This document shows, in pieces, positions 1 through 8,443 of a DNA stretch of 64,000 nucleotides. This DNA is from Anaerolineales bacterium (lineage in GTDB: Bacteria > Chloroflexota > Anaerolineae > Anaerolineales > Villigracilaceae): assembly GCA_014860745.1 (NCBI GenBank), contig JACZJC010000069.1, forward strand, positions 37,221 to 101,220, given 5' to 3'. Numbering within the stretch: the first letter of the stretch is position 1; the number at the start of each line of letters is the position of its first letter. The position numbers and the translations under genes were made by a program. The notes beneath the pieces were generated by a model that saw only the letters and a program-made list of their open reading frames with translations, made no database searches and was not told where the DNA came from.

Positions 1-138
1 TTCGATCGATTTATCCTTGATCAATGCTCGGGTCTCCTCGCCCGATTGGGGGGCAAAGAGCAGGGCAACAACGGCACCGGTAAGGCCGCCGACGACAAAT
101 CCTACGAGAAAGGCTCCAAATTCATCACGGTCAGACAT
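1..138 (-). CDS. YtxH-type small membrane protein (partial, C-terminus off window)
   Basis: Only the first 46 codons are in the window; the gene runs off the left edge. It begins MSDRDEFGAF, followed by a glycine-rich membrane segment (about residues 8-28) and the turn FAPQSGEETR, which is typical of YtxH-domain (PF12732) envelope stress proteins whose C-terminal part is a helical coiled stretch. The start ATG has a strong AGGAG a few bases upstream. It follows the DUF948-like membrane gene at 203-667 on the same strand. A YtxG/YtxH-like pair in this order is a common arrangement. Precise function is not known. Confidence 0.75.
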   Translation of the reverse strand, partial: MSDRDEFGAFLVGFVVGGLTGAVVALLFAPQSGEETRALIKDKSIE

Positions 139-202
139 GGTATTTCTCCTTTTTGTTTTAGTTGGGAGACCCAGAAGATACCAGGATCATCGGGGTCTTT
201 AT

Positions 203-667
203 TTATTTTGGCTTTACTCCCAGCAATTCTAACATACGCTTTAATCCGGCCAAATACCCGTTGAGTTTGATGACGGGTTCCACTACATTTTCGCCGAGGA
301 ATTCAGCGGTGCCGCGCAGGGTGTTAACCGTCTCGCTTGTGGCGTGGAGGATGGGGCGTACTTCGTTTTGCAGGAGGTTGATGAGGCTGGCCAACTGAAC
401 GATTAGCACGATCAATGCGACCCCAATGACGAGCGACTCAAGGGCAACCACGATGATGAATACGTCGCGGATCTTATCTGTTGGGGCGCTGGGCTGCATC
501 AAGAAGTAGATGGCCACACCCAGGAGGGCAACGATCAAGATGATTCCGGCAATCACGCTCGTGACGAGCGTTTTCTGGCGGCGTTCTTGTTCATGCAACT
601 CGGCTTTTTGTTCGGGCGTAAGCTGCTGGGAAGGCTGGGTTTGTTGTTCTGGTTGGGGGAGTGCCAT
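203..667 (-). CDS. DUF948/YtxG-like membrane protein
   Basis: 154 residues. A Gln/Pro-rich polar N-terminus (about 1-30) is followed by two hydrophobic segments (about 34-57 and 70-98) and an amphipathic C-terminal helix with the pattern LINLLQNEVRPIL...TSETVNTLRGTAEFLGENVVEPVIKL. The second membrane helix plus this long heptad-like tail is how DUF948/YtxG-type general stress proteins look. The gene is just upstream of the YtxH-type gene, so the two probably form a small operon. The role is inferred only as envelope-associated; no catalytic motif is visible. Confidence 0.6.
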   Translation of the reverse strand: MALPQPEQQTQPSQQLTPEQKAELHEQERRQKTLVTSVIAGIILIVALLGVAIYFLMQPSAPTDKIRDVFIIVVALESLVIGVALIVLIVQLASLINLLQNEVRPILHATSETVNTLRGTAEFLGENVVEPVIKLNGYLAGLKRMLELLGVKPK

Positions 668-793
668 ATTTGAATTATAGCATTTTTTGATTTAAAAACC
701 ACTTGGGTTGGTGAAATTCGATTTATGTCATGGAAATGCCGCGGTTAAACCTGCGGCATATTGGAAGGGCTATTTTATGGATACAAGTCAATT

Positions 794-1465
794 TCAGGGT
801 GTAATGGGTTTGATTTCGCCCAGGTCGGAGGGGGCGCCGCCAAAGAGGCTGATATCCCTGCAGGATTGCCTGTCGAGCCGGTGTAGAATGATCTCATTCG
901 ATGTGATGTCTACTTGAATGATCGTATCCACTTTATATTGCGAGTCTACAGTTAATTTTAGGTTAACCTGTCTCTGCGCGGGGAGGTTAAGGACGCAAAC
1001 CTTCTTATCCGGGTGCTCACGGTCTTCGTCTATGGCACGGAGCAGGGCGCAGGTGTTGGGCAGGTCGATGGTGCCCGTGTTTTTTACGGTTACATAGGCG
1101 TTGGTCACTTCCCCCATGCCGTGGGTTATGTCAAAGCTTGTGTTGCATCCAAGGATTACCAATGCAACGGATTGTACTGGTGCTGAGGTAAATGTCTCTG
1201 TTGGCAGGGCGGGAGTAATCGTAGGTGTTGGGGTTGATGTAGCTGTATTAACAGGAGTTACGGGCGAAATGACCGTGACGTTGGAGAAGGGCGTGTCGGT
1301 GCTTACAAAGATCGGAGGCGGGATGATGAAAGGGGTGGCTGTAACAATGCCGGGTGTTTGGGTTGGGTTTGCCGTCCAGACCGGGAAAGGTTGAGGAGCC
1401 ACGCCCCAGATGTCACAGGAGGCAAGCAGCGATGCGAGGAATAGAAAAAAGATTAACCTCTTCAT
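794..1465 (-). CDS. Secreted lipoprotein with Thr/Pro-rich linker
   Basis: About 223 residues from the ATG at 1465; a GTG at 1480 is an alternative start. The N-terminus MKRLIFFLFLASLLASC is a lipoprotein signal peptide with the lipid-anchoring Cys at residue 17. A low-complexity Thr/Pro/Ser linker (about 30-95) follows, then a compact C-terminal domain with several Cys (ILGCNTSFD, PNTCALL, KKVCVLN, RQSCRD) and the phrase NAYVTVKNTGT, which suggests a beta-sandwich fold. Such TP-rich lipoproteins are frequent in Anaerolineae. The ligand and function are unknown. Confidence 0.6.
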   Translation of the reverse strand: MKRLIFFLFLASLLASCDIWGVAPQPFPVWTANPTQTPGIVTATPFIIPPPIFVSTDTPFSNVTVISPVTPVNTATSTPTPTITPALPTETFTSAPVQSVALVILGCNTSFDITHGMGEVTNAYVTVKNTGTIDLPNTCALLRAIDEDREHPDKKVCVLNLPAQRQVNLKLTVDSQYKVDTIIQVDITSNEIILHRLDRQSCRDISLFGGAPSDLGEIKPITP

Positions 1466-1525
1466 TTTTCCATTATACACCTATGAATTGAGAGGTAAAG
1501 AAATGCGGGGTGGGCTCCTCTGTGA

Positions 1526-1819
1526 TTATTGTGATCCTGTTAATTTGGAAGAGTTGGCCTTGCCAGCGGCAATTTTCAGCTCTTCCCAGCTTGGCTCCAC
1601 AAGAATAGTTCCCCCGGGAAAGATAATGGTGGGCACGCTTCTGTATCCATTATTTATCGCTATCACAAAATCAGTCGCCTCCGGGTTGTTTTCCAGACCA
1701 ACCTTTAGGTAATCGATCCGTTCTGCTTCGAAGAATGCCTTTGCCCGCAGGCAGTCCGGGCAGGATTCAGTTGTGTACATTACGATCTGCGACGGGGTTT
1801 TGTTGCATAGGTCGCTCAA
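1526..1819 (-). CDS. Glutaredoxin-like protein
   Basis: 97 residues with a thioredoxin fold: VMYTTESCPDC at about residues 13-23 gives a CPDC redox site, YRSVPTIIFPGG supplies the cis-proline loop, and a C-terminal helix follows. It resembles mycoredoxin/NrdH-type glutaredoxins that reduce disulfides or mixed disulfides in the cytoplasm. The start appears to be TTG (MSDLCNK) because AGGAG lies about seven bases upstream; the next in-frame ATG is inside the first beta strand. It stands alone, with the next gene upstream being divergent. Confidence 0.8.
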   Translation of the reverse strand: MSDLCNKTPSQIVMYTTESCPDCLRAKAFFEAERIDYLKVGLENNPEATDFVIAINNGYRSVPTIIFPGGTILVEPSWEELKIAAGKANSSKLTGSQ

Positions 1820-2271
1820 GGGGATCTCCTAAATTAAGGGTTGGGCGGGAATTGAAGTGCATTGCCAGAGGTCAGATGGATTTCCCAAACGGGTTCTTAC
1901 ATTTTGTCATTATTCTCTTTTTTGCAGGGATTGGCGTCGAGCCCGGTTTTTTGAGCCCAAAATGAAATAAATCGGATGAATTATTGTTTTCATGTTAAAA
2001 TTGTATCTTGATTCATAACTTTCCTCAGTTGGTTGAATACTCATTTGCGTCGCCCTAAGGCTACTTAAGGCTTGTTGAAGAAAAAACCCGCAAGTTGTGT
2101 AAGTTTATTACACCTATCCGCCTTCACATTTATTACCAGAGTCGATACCCGAACAAATTGAAATGAATATTCTGAAATTTCTCAATCTGAATGAATCAGC
2201 TATTTGGCTAATTCCCCCTACGTGGGTACCAGTCAACATATTCGGTTGCAATTTTGCAGGTTGTGCTCTTT
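1820..2271. other. Non-coding intergenic region between divergent genes
   Basis: About 450 bases separate the glutaredoxin gene (minus) from the GGDEF-like gene (plus). I see no convincing reading frame, tRNA or long hairpin. The region is AT-rich and must carry the promoters of both genes, but I could not place a confident -35/-10 pair. Confidence 0.5.
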
Positions 2272-3144
2272 ATGAGTGAATTAAAAATTTCAATAACGAT
2301 TTTGGTCTCATATGTAACCCTTGTGCTTGGGATTGCCAATGTTGACACATTTCAGTCAAGCGTCATTGACTTCAGCCCGGCATTCTTTGTCCTTGTTGCG
2401 ATAATCGTATTTTCGGAACTTATGATTACCGGTAATTTGATCCGTCAGGGTGTTAAAATTTCCTACTACACTGTTATCCTTTTCTGGATGATCGTCTATA
2501 TTCTGGCGTGGGCGTTTTACTTTGGTAACGATCGGCCTATTCAGGTTCAGGTGATACAACTGTTGTTGGTGGCGATCTCGGCTGGGCTTGCATACGATGT
2601 AGGCAAGAGGATCGGGCAGATGGACAGAACGCTTGAAGGATTGTCCTCGAGCGCGTATCCAAACCGGGCACGCGATATAAAAGATGCCCGTGATTTGATC
2701 GCTGCCGAGATTGCCCGCAGCAGACGCTACCACCACCCCCTCTCAATTTTGACATTCCGTTTGAACAGACAAAGGAACAGGAGAACCTGGAAGGGACACG
2801 AACCGCTTGAAATTGACATGTTGGAAAGATTTACAATTGCCAAAATCAGCCAGATTTTAAGCGATCTTGCTAGGAACACGGATATCGTTCTTCGCGACAA
2901 GGATGGGCAGTTTGTTCTCTTATGTCCGGAAACCGACACCAACAATGCTACCAACCTTGCGGAACGAATTTCCGCAGCGGTGGATGAGAGTCTCAATACA
3001 GAAATTAATTGGGGAAGCGCGGCGTTTCCTGATGAGGCTCTGACATTTGATGATTTGTTGCAAACTGCACGCAGGCGGCTTTCCAGCCACACAAATGACA
3101 AAATCGTGATCGAAAACCTGGGCACAAAAGAAAACAATGACTAG
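2272..3144 (+). CDS. Membrane protein with degenerate GGDEF domain
   Basis: About 290 residues from ATG 2272; a TTG at 2254 is the other possible start. Four hydrophobic segments occupy roughly residues 5-115. A linker (IGQMDRTLEGL) leads to a cytoplasmic domain with the GGDEF outline: DARDLIAAEIARSRRYHHPLSIL, then DIVLRDKDGQFVLLCPETD and a C-terminal DDLLQTARRRL helix. Where an active diguanylate cyclase has GG(D/E)EF this protein has KDGQF, so cyclase activity is unlikely. A sensory, scaffold or c-di-GMP/nucleotide-binding role is inferred. Its stop overlaps the next start by 8 bases, so it is co-translated with the initiating sugar transferase and probably controls or organises glycan synthesis. 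Confidence 0.65.
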   Translation: MSELKISITILVSYVTLVLGIANVDTFQSSVIDFSPAFFVLVAIIVFSELMITGNLIRQGVKISYYTVILFWMIVYILAWAFYFGNDRPIQVQVIQLLLVAISAGLAYDVGKRIGQMDRTLEGLSSSAYPNRARDIKDARDLIAAEIARSRRYHHPLSILTFRLNRQRNRRTWKGHEPLEIDMLERFTIAKISQILSDLARNTDIVLRDKDGQFVLLCPETDTNNATNLAERISAAVDESLNTEINWGSAAFPDEALTFDDLLQTARRRLSSHTNDKIVIENLGTKENND

Positions 3145-3829
3145 TCTCCCCGTATCCCACCCCCCTCGATTTGTTGAAGATGAGTGGATTAGGAAATTTG
3201 ACCCAGCGAAACGATTGATCACAGGAAGTGCGTATTTGTTTGTCAAGCGTCTGTTTGACATAACGCTTGTGATTTTTTCATCCCCGGCCTGGGTGCCTCT
3301 GATGTTAATAATCGCAATGGTTATTCGATTCACCTCCCCTGGCGCGCCTGCGTTGTTCACCCAATTACGCACAGGGAGGGGCGGAAAGCGCTTTCGCATG
3401 TTTAAATTTAGATCAATGCTTCCAAATGCAGAGGAATTAAAGATTAAGTATACGCACTTGAATGAGTTGCAGTGGCCGGATTTTAAGATTACCAACGATC
3501 CGCGCGTCACAAAGATCGGAAGATTTTTACGCAAAACAAGTCTTGACGAAATCCCCCAATTATTTAATGTTTTCAAGGGTGAAATGAGTTTGGTTGGCCC
3601 ACGTCCAACATCTTTTGGGTCAGAAACCTATAAACTGTGGCATACCGAACGTTTGGATGTTACACCCGGCTTAACAGGATTGTGGCAGATTATTGGACGG
3701 GCGCAGCTCGAGTTCGATGATCGATTACGCCTCGATATTATGTATATTGAGCGGGCCGGTTTGTGGTTTGATATTTGCATCTTATACAGGACAATGACCG
3801 CGGTTTTCAAGCAACGTGGCGCTCACTAA
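3137..3829 (+). CDS. Initiating sugar transferase (polyprenyl-phosphate hexose-1-P transferase)
   Basis: 230 residues of the short PglC/WcaJ-catalytic-domain type. One membrane helix (about 36-60, KRLFDITLVIFSSPAWVPLMLII) precedes the conserved core: FTQLRTGRGGKRFRMFKFRSM, DPRVTKIGRFLRKTSLDEIPQLFNVFKGEMSLVGPRP, and PGLTGLWQIIGRAQL. This family moves a sugar-1-phosphate from UDP-sugar to undecaprenyl phosphate, the first committed step of exopolysaccharide or glycan repeat-unit synthesis. It lacks the extra N-terminal helices of full-length WbaP. Being first in the locus fits that role. The sugar is not predictable. Confidence 0.92.
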   Translation: MTSLPVSHPPRFVEDEWIRKFDPAKRLITGSAYLFVKRLFDITLVIFSSPAWVPLMLIIAMVIRFTSPGAPALFTQLRTGRGGKRFRMFKFRSMLPNAEELKIKYTHLNELQWPDFKITNDPRVTKIGRFLRKTSLDEIPQLFNVFKGEMSLVGPRPTSFGSETYKLWHTERLDVTPGLTGLWQIIGRAQLEFDDRLRLDIMYIERAGLWFDICILYRTMTAVFKQRGAH

Positions 3830-3874
3830 AACCTGTTTGTTCAATTTTTGATTTTATTCGGACGAGGCACATAA

Positions 3875-4606
3875 ATGTTTAATACAAAACTATTTTCGAA
3901 GCCGGGGTTTTACATCGCTCTGGGTGTTTATTTCCTTATTGGGTATTTGACCCTCTTTTTCGGGGAGCGGGCAGCGGAGTTGCTCTTCGATGAAGACCAT
4001 TATTTCGAGAATGTTGGGGCGATTTCCTTATTTATTGCATCAAGTGTATCCTTTTACACTTTTTTTCTTCTGCGGAAGGTACACAGGAAACAAAAGGTTT
4101 TTTGGGGAAAACAGCTTGTGTATTTGAGCTTGGCCTTGCTTTACTTTTTTGGTGGGGGTGAAGAAATAAGTTGGGGGCAGAGAATTTTTGGGATTAGCAC
4201 GCCGACAAATCTGGTGGAGGAAAATGTCCAGGGTGAGCTTAATGTCCACAATCTTGCGGTTTTTGAAAACAGCACCTTACTTAAAGCCGACAACATTTTT
4301 TCAATATTCTGGTTAGGTTTTGCAGTATTAGTACCGTTTGGCAGTCTTTTGTTTGATCGGTTTCGAAGAGTTGTATCAACTTGGATGCCTGTCGTTCACT
4401 GGGGGATTGGGGTGTTGTTCCTTGGTAACTATATTTTGGCTGACTTGGCAAAGAGAATCTTCATCTCAAGCTACACCTCGAAACTTGTCCCATTCGTTCA
4501 GGCTGTTCAGGAAATCAAGGAAAGTAACTATGAATTTTTGTTTATTTTCCTGGCCCTTTTTGTTTATTGGGATTTTTCTGAAAAGAACAGCGATCTCAAA
4601 TCATAA
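3875..4606 (+). CDS. Multi-pass membrane protein with GGGEEISWGQ motif
   Basis: 243 residues with about six membrane segments (near 10-30, 47-66, 83-97, 140-162, 173-195, 222-238). The notable block is GGGEEISWGQRIFGI at about residues 90-104, followed by NVQGELNVHN at about 118-127. These are paired Glu/Trp/Gln and Asn/His residues at membrane borders. I recall this block from uncharacterised membrane proteins in several phyla but know no function. GAGG lies upstream of the ATG. Position between a sugar transferase and glycan genes suggests a role in surface glycan assembly. The EE pair recalls intramembrane CAAX-protease-like enzymes, but the other motifs of that family are not seen. Confidence 0.55.
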   Translation: MFNTKLFSKPGFYIALGVYFLIGYLTLFFGERAAELLFDEDHYFENVGAISLFIASSVSFYTFFLLRKVHRKQKVFWGKQLVYLSLALLYFFGGGEEISWGQRIFGISTPTNLVEENVQGELNVHNLAVFENSTLLKADNIFSIFWLGFAVLVPFGSLLFDRFRRVVSTWMPVVHWGIGVLFLGNYILADLAKRIFISSYTSKLVPFVQAVQEIKESNYEFLFIFLALFVYWDFSEKNSDLKS

Positions 4607-4677
4607 ACAAATAGTTTGCCAGACTGAATAAAGGATATGCTGCAAAGATAACCCATCTTTCTATCAGGAGCCCGCTC

Positions 4678-5685
4678 TTACTTTGTGGCAGTTGGTGTTG
4701 TACCAGATGAAATTATCGTATTGTTCTCGATTACAATTCCAATATTTCCAGGCAAATCCGGAAAGTAAATTGGTGGATTTGTAACATCCCGAAATGTATT
4801 ATTTGAAACAATTATATATTCTAGGTGTGCATCTGGAACTTCAGAGTAAAATGAAATTCCACCCACATTTTCCAACAGGTTGTTGTCTATCATAATATTT
4901 CTGATCTGGACAAATTCCGCCCAATCATATTGTTCCTCTCCTAAGGAAATACCGCGCATGGGTCGGTTGTTGCGGTAATAATTGGGGTCGTCTGCTCGGG
5001 CGATGTTATCGGAAATATAGATATCTTGGGACGAATCAATATAAATTCCAACGCTGAAATTGTCATGGACATAGTTTCCGATAATTTGCAGCCCTTTTGC
5101 CTGTAGCGCTGTTATTCCTTCGCCACAGTTGTTGTAAACTTCATTGTTTACCATTTGCCCGAAGTCGGCTCCGATATAGTGCCTGTGCCCACTGCCCCAT
5201 CCCCCCTCGCGGGTGTTGTCGCATTTTCCATTTGCCAAGCGGTACCGGGGGTTGGTAACATTATTGTGAATTTTCGAATTTTTGATGATTACATAATCCC
5301 CGTTAACGCGAATTCCATAATCAAACCCATGCATGATTTCTACATTGTCAACAACAATCCATGATCCGGTAATATGAATAGCATTTTGATCTTCAGTTCC
5401 GAATGCATCGACCACCCCGCCTGTAATAATAATAGGAGCGTCTTCCGCTCCGCTTTTACTGAAAATGAAGGGTGTTGTGATTGTTCCCATAATGTGAATG
5501 GTTTCCCCAGGCTGAACTTTGTTCATGGCATTTGTCATTGTGCAGGGCCTGAAGGGCGATGAACAGTTACCGCTTCCCGTTTGACTCACCCATAACCCCT
5601 TGGAAAAGATAATTGTGGCGCTCAGTCCGGCGGTAAACAAAAGTCCAAATATTATTAATATTTTCACTTTATTTGATTTTGGCAT
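4678..5685 (-). CDS. Secreted right-handed beta-helix protein
   Basis: 335 residues. A signal-peptide-like N-terminus (MPKSNKVKILIIFGLLFTAGLSATIIF) precedes a parallel beta-helix. The repeated coils are visible as GSWIVVDNVEIMHG, DYVIIKNSKIHNN, GLQIIGNYVHDN, SQDIYISDNIA, VQIRNIMIDNNLLEN and LEYIIVSNNTF, the PbH1 pattern of polysaccharide lyases and NosD-like proteins. It is transcribed opposite to its left neighbours. It may bind or cleave the polysaccharide made by this locus; substrate and catalysis cannot be assigned from sequence. Confidence 0.75.
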   Translation of the reverse strand: MPKSNKVKILIIFGLLFTAGLSATIIFSKGLWVSQTGSGNCSSPFRPCTMTNAMNKVQPGETIHIMGTITTPFIFSKSGAEDAPIIITGGVVDAFGTEDQNAIHITGSWIVVDNVEIMHGFDYGIRVNGDYVIIKNSKIHNNVTNPRYRLANGKCDNTREGGWGSGHRHYIGADFGQMVNNEVYNNCGEGITALQAKGLQIIGNYVHDNFSVGIYIDSSQDIYISDNIARADDPNYYRNNRPMRGISLGEEQYDWAEFVQIRNIMIDNNLLENVGGISFYSEVPDAHLEYIIVSNNTFRDVTNPPIYFPDLPGNIGIVIENNTIISSGTTPTATK

Positions 5686-5769
5686 TTATGATTTTTACCT
5701 ATAAATATCTGTGTGGAGTTGACGAATTATTAATCCTGATACTCAGGCGGATCTTTTCGCATTGGGAGT

Positions 5770-7104
5770 TTATGCGTTTATTGGGGTTGATCGGCCAAAT
5801 ACTTTCCGGCTAATCTTGCCTGCAATCAAGGATATTGACGATGCGGCAAAAATAAAAACCCAGGGGATCACAAATACAATATACTTTGGGAGTACGAAGA
5901 AAATCATTACGGTCAAGGTGCTTAACAAAAAGCTTGTGTAAAATAAAAAATGCTGACGGAAGGATTTTAGGTTTAGAATTAACCCGGTTATAAAAAACGG
6001 GAGAATAAGGAGCCAGGGCAGCCAATAAAAAGGAGAATCGGCGTTCGTGTAAATAAAATTTATTCCCGGATATATTTCTAGCCAGTAATATACAAACTTT
6101 CTAAGCGCAAGTTTTAGAGCTTGATCAGGATGCGACCGTATGAATTCCTTCGCTTCATCGTAATAGATTTCGTCCAATTTGATCTCATAGTCTCTTGTAT
6201 GGGCGAGGTTTTCTACCCGGGTTGTTGCGGCTTCTGAAAGTTCTGCCGATGGATCTGTGTACCAGGAAGGTATTCCCTTGGCTTGTTCATTTTGTCCTTC
6301 CCAAAGGTTCAGGCCACCTGAAGTATTTAGTGTTATAACATTGAATTGAATATAATTTCGAATAACCCAGGGTGCAACAATTAAGATTGAAAGGGTCATT
6401 ATCTGTGCAAACAATCTCAACCACTTATCTTTAAAGACCCAGATCATCCATAAAGCTATAAAGGGTATATAAAGCAACATTTCTGTTCTTGCAGTAATTA
6501 ATATTCCCAGACTCAAGCTGGCCAGAACGGTCAATTTTTTTGATTCCGGTTGGATTTCCAGTTTGAACAACAGCCAGAAGAAGAAAACTCGTAAGAAAAT
6601 CTGCAAAGTAGCATCGGAAATCTGTGCAGAAGTATAGGCGAGAAGGGGGAAAACTCCGGCTATTAAAAATGACCAGACCGCAGTCTGGAGGTTGAACTTG
6701 ATCTTTGCAATTTCGTATATTAATAAGCAGGTATATGCCCCCAGACCCGCTTGTAGGATTTCAATAATTAGAATCCCTGTTGAGTCGATACCAAACAACA
6801 GCCCCAAGCCCGCGATCAGTAACGAGTAAATGGGGGGTTTGAATGCAGTTGGCAGTACTATTTTAGGGTCTAAGATATATTCGTTGGTCACCAAGCCGGT
6901 TTGCGTAACAGAGTAATATGAAAATCCCCTGCCGTTTAAAAGATTTGGAACCAATGTTGCATACTCGTGATCTAATTGGGTATCGCCCGCGAGGAATATT
7001 GCAGCCATGCGGACGATAAAGGCGAGAAATAGAAGGCTTATCAGTCTGATTTTATTAAAACGCTCATTTGTGAAATCTAAAATTGAAAACATAGCTTCCT
7101 CCAA
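5770..7104 (-). CDS. GT39/ArnT-like membrane glycosyltransferase
   Basis: 444 residues with around ten to eleven membrane helices. The first luminal loop carries the acidic pattern AGDTQLDHEYATLVPNLLNGRGFSY, and PTAFKPPIYSLLIAGL follows, both characteristic of the dolichyl/undecaprenyl-phosphate-sugar dependent GT39/PMT (PF13231) fold. A large extracytoplasmic loop lies at about 255-330. Such enzymes transfer sugars from lipid carriers to lipids, proteins or glycans on the outer face of the membrane. It lies downstream on the minus strand from a 440-base intergenic region, and the beta-helix gene follows it. The donor and acceptor are unknown. Confidence 0.8.
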   Translation of the reverse strand: MEEAMFSILDFTNERFNKIRLISLLFLAFIVRMAAIFLAGDTQLDHEYATLVPNLLNGRGFSYYSVTQTGLVTNEYILDPKIVLPTAFKPPIYSLLIAGLGLLFGIDSTGILIIEILQAGLGAYTCLLIYEIAKIKFNLQTAVWSFLIAGVFPLLAYTSAQISDATLQIFLRVFFFWLLFKLEIQPESKKLTVLASLSLGILITARTEMLLYIPFIALWMIWVFKDKWLRLFAQIMTLSILIVAPWVIRNYIQFNVITLNTSGGLNLWEGQNEQAKGIPSWYTDPSAELSEAATTRVENLAHTRDYEIKLDEIYYDEAKEFIRSHPDQALKLALRKFVYYWLEIYPGINFIYTNADSPFYWLPWLLILPFFITGLILNLKSFRQHFLFYTSFLLSTLTVMIFFVLPKYIVFVIPWVFIFAASSISLIAGKISRKVFGRSTPINA

Positions 7105-7549
7105 AGTGTATATATGTCATCTTGGAAAATTTCGGAAGGTTGCGCGCTGTACCTTAAATATTCTTTCAGGTGGAACTTTATGAGTGGCGTGTTTGGAGTT
7201 GTGTTTTACAAAAAAATAATTATAAACCTAAATGCGACCATTTAAGGGTAAATGTGAATACAGGAAAATCATTTACGTAGTGAGTGTGCTTGGCAGAGGG
7301 AAAACCGAATTGTTATCATAATCCAATGGTGGCAGGGCAAAGTTGTATTTTTGTTATAGGGAACAAATCCGGTGGATGTCATTACTTTTTTTTCGGGAGC
7401 GGATGTCAAAGACAATCTAAATTGATAATCACTCTGCGCTCAGCCTAAAATAGTGGGAGTTTGGACAATATGCGATAAGGGGCCAAATTGGAGGAAATTG
7501 CAATATTTTAGCCTTGTGGTAGAAAAGAAAATTGTGGTTTAATGGAAAA
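7105..7549. other. Non-coding intergenic region between divergent glycan genes
   Basis: About 440 AT-rich bases between the GT39 gene (minus) and the PIG-L gene (plus). I found no reading frame, RNA gene or hairpin that I can support. It must hold the two divergent promoters. The composition is more AT-rich than the flanking genes. Confidence 0.5.
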
Positions 7550-8272
7550 ATGCGTTGGATTTATATTTCTCCCCACCTTGATGACGCTGTCCTCTCACTG
7601 GGCGGCCTTATTTATGACCAGGCTCATACTGGACAAGAGGTGGAGATTTGGACGATGTTCTGTGGACTTCCCATCACCGATGAGGTAAGTCTGTTTGCCA
7701 GGGAACTTCACCTTCAATGGGGATTTCGCTCAGCGGAAGAAACTGTACTATCGCGGCGTGAAGAGGATAGTAGGGCGGTGGCGACTCTTGGAGCACGCGG
7801 CGTCCACTTTGACTTTCCTGATTGTATATATCGGCGCGGCATGGATGGGAATTGGCTCTACCCCGATAATACCTTTGTTTCACCGCATAAGGATGAAGTT
7901 GAATTCATTGAAAAAATGACAACTGCTCTTGCTGAAAGGCTGGAATCCGATGATACGCTAATTTGTCCGCTGGCTATAGGCGGGCATGTGGATCATGTAA
8001 TCGTCAGGCGGGCGGTCGAGAATTTGAACCACTCGCTTATGTATTATGCTGACTTTCCATATTTGCTGGATGCTCCGTCTTCCTTCGACACAATCGAAAA
8101 GACCATGCAGGCTACGAATAAGATGGTTTCAAGAATAGGATTGGCTGCATGGCAGGAAAGCGCTGCGGCTTACAAATCTCAAATCCCCATGGAATTCGAA
8201 AATCGAAGGAAAATGCAAAAAGCGATTTCGGGTTATGGGAGGAAAGGCGTTCGTCTTTGGAGTCTTTCTTGA
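7550..8272 (+). CDS. PIG-L family deacetylase
   Basis: About 240 residues from ATG 7550; an in-frame TTG lies at 7532, and neither has a clear ribosome binding site. The metal site is recognisable: SPHLDDAVLSLGG at about residues 6-18 (the family's HPDDE region, here HLDDA) and GGHVDHVIVRRAV near 145-157 (HxDH). LmbE/PIG-L proteins are zinc-dependent deacetylases acting on N-acetylglucosaminyl compounds. In this locus it probably deacetylates a glycan precursor or a small GlcNAc conjugate. Ala replaces the last Glu of HPDDE, a variation also found in other family members. Confidence 0.85.
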   Translation: MRWIYISPHLDDAVLSLGGLIYDQAHTGQEVEIWTMFCGLPITDEVSLFARELHLQWGFRSAEETVLSRREEDSRAVATLGARGVHFDFPDCIYRRGMDGNWLYPDNTFVSPHKDEVEFIEKMTTALAERLESDDTLICPLAIGGHVDHVIVRRAVENLNHSLMYYADFPYLLDAPSSFDTIEKTMQATNKMVSRIGLAAWQESAAAYKSQIPMEFENRRKMQKAISGYGRKGVRLWSLS

Positions 8273-8443
8273 TTGATCTCCTTTCAAAAGGATTCAATCC
8301 ACTGGCGGGAAGAGACGATTCTGATACGATAAATCATGAGGGATGATGCAATTTATCCCGAAATATGTTGAAATGTTGATATAAGTATATAACCCTTCGA
8401 AGATCACCCGAACTCAAATTCTAATTAATATCATAGAGGAATA

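Noticed and set aside
1820..2271. Structured RNA or small gene in the long intergenic region
   Set aside because: No frame with a start and ribosome binding site and no long stem was found; the region looks like plain AT-rich promoter DNA.
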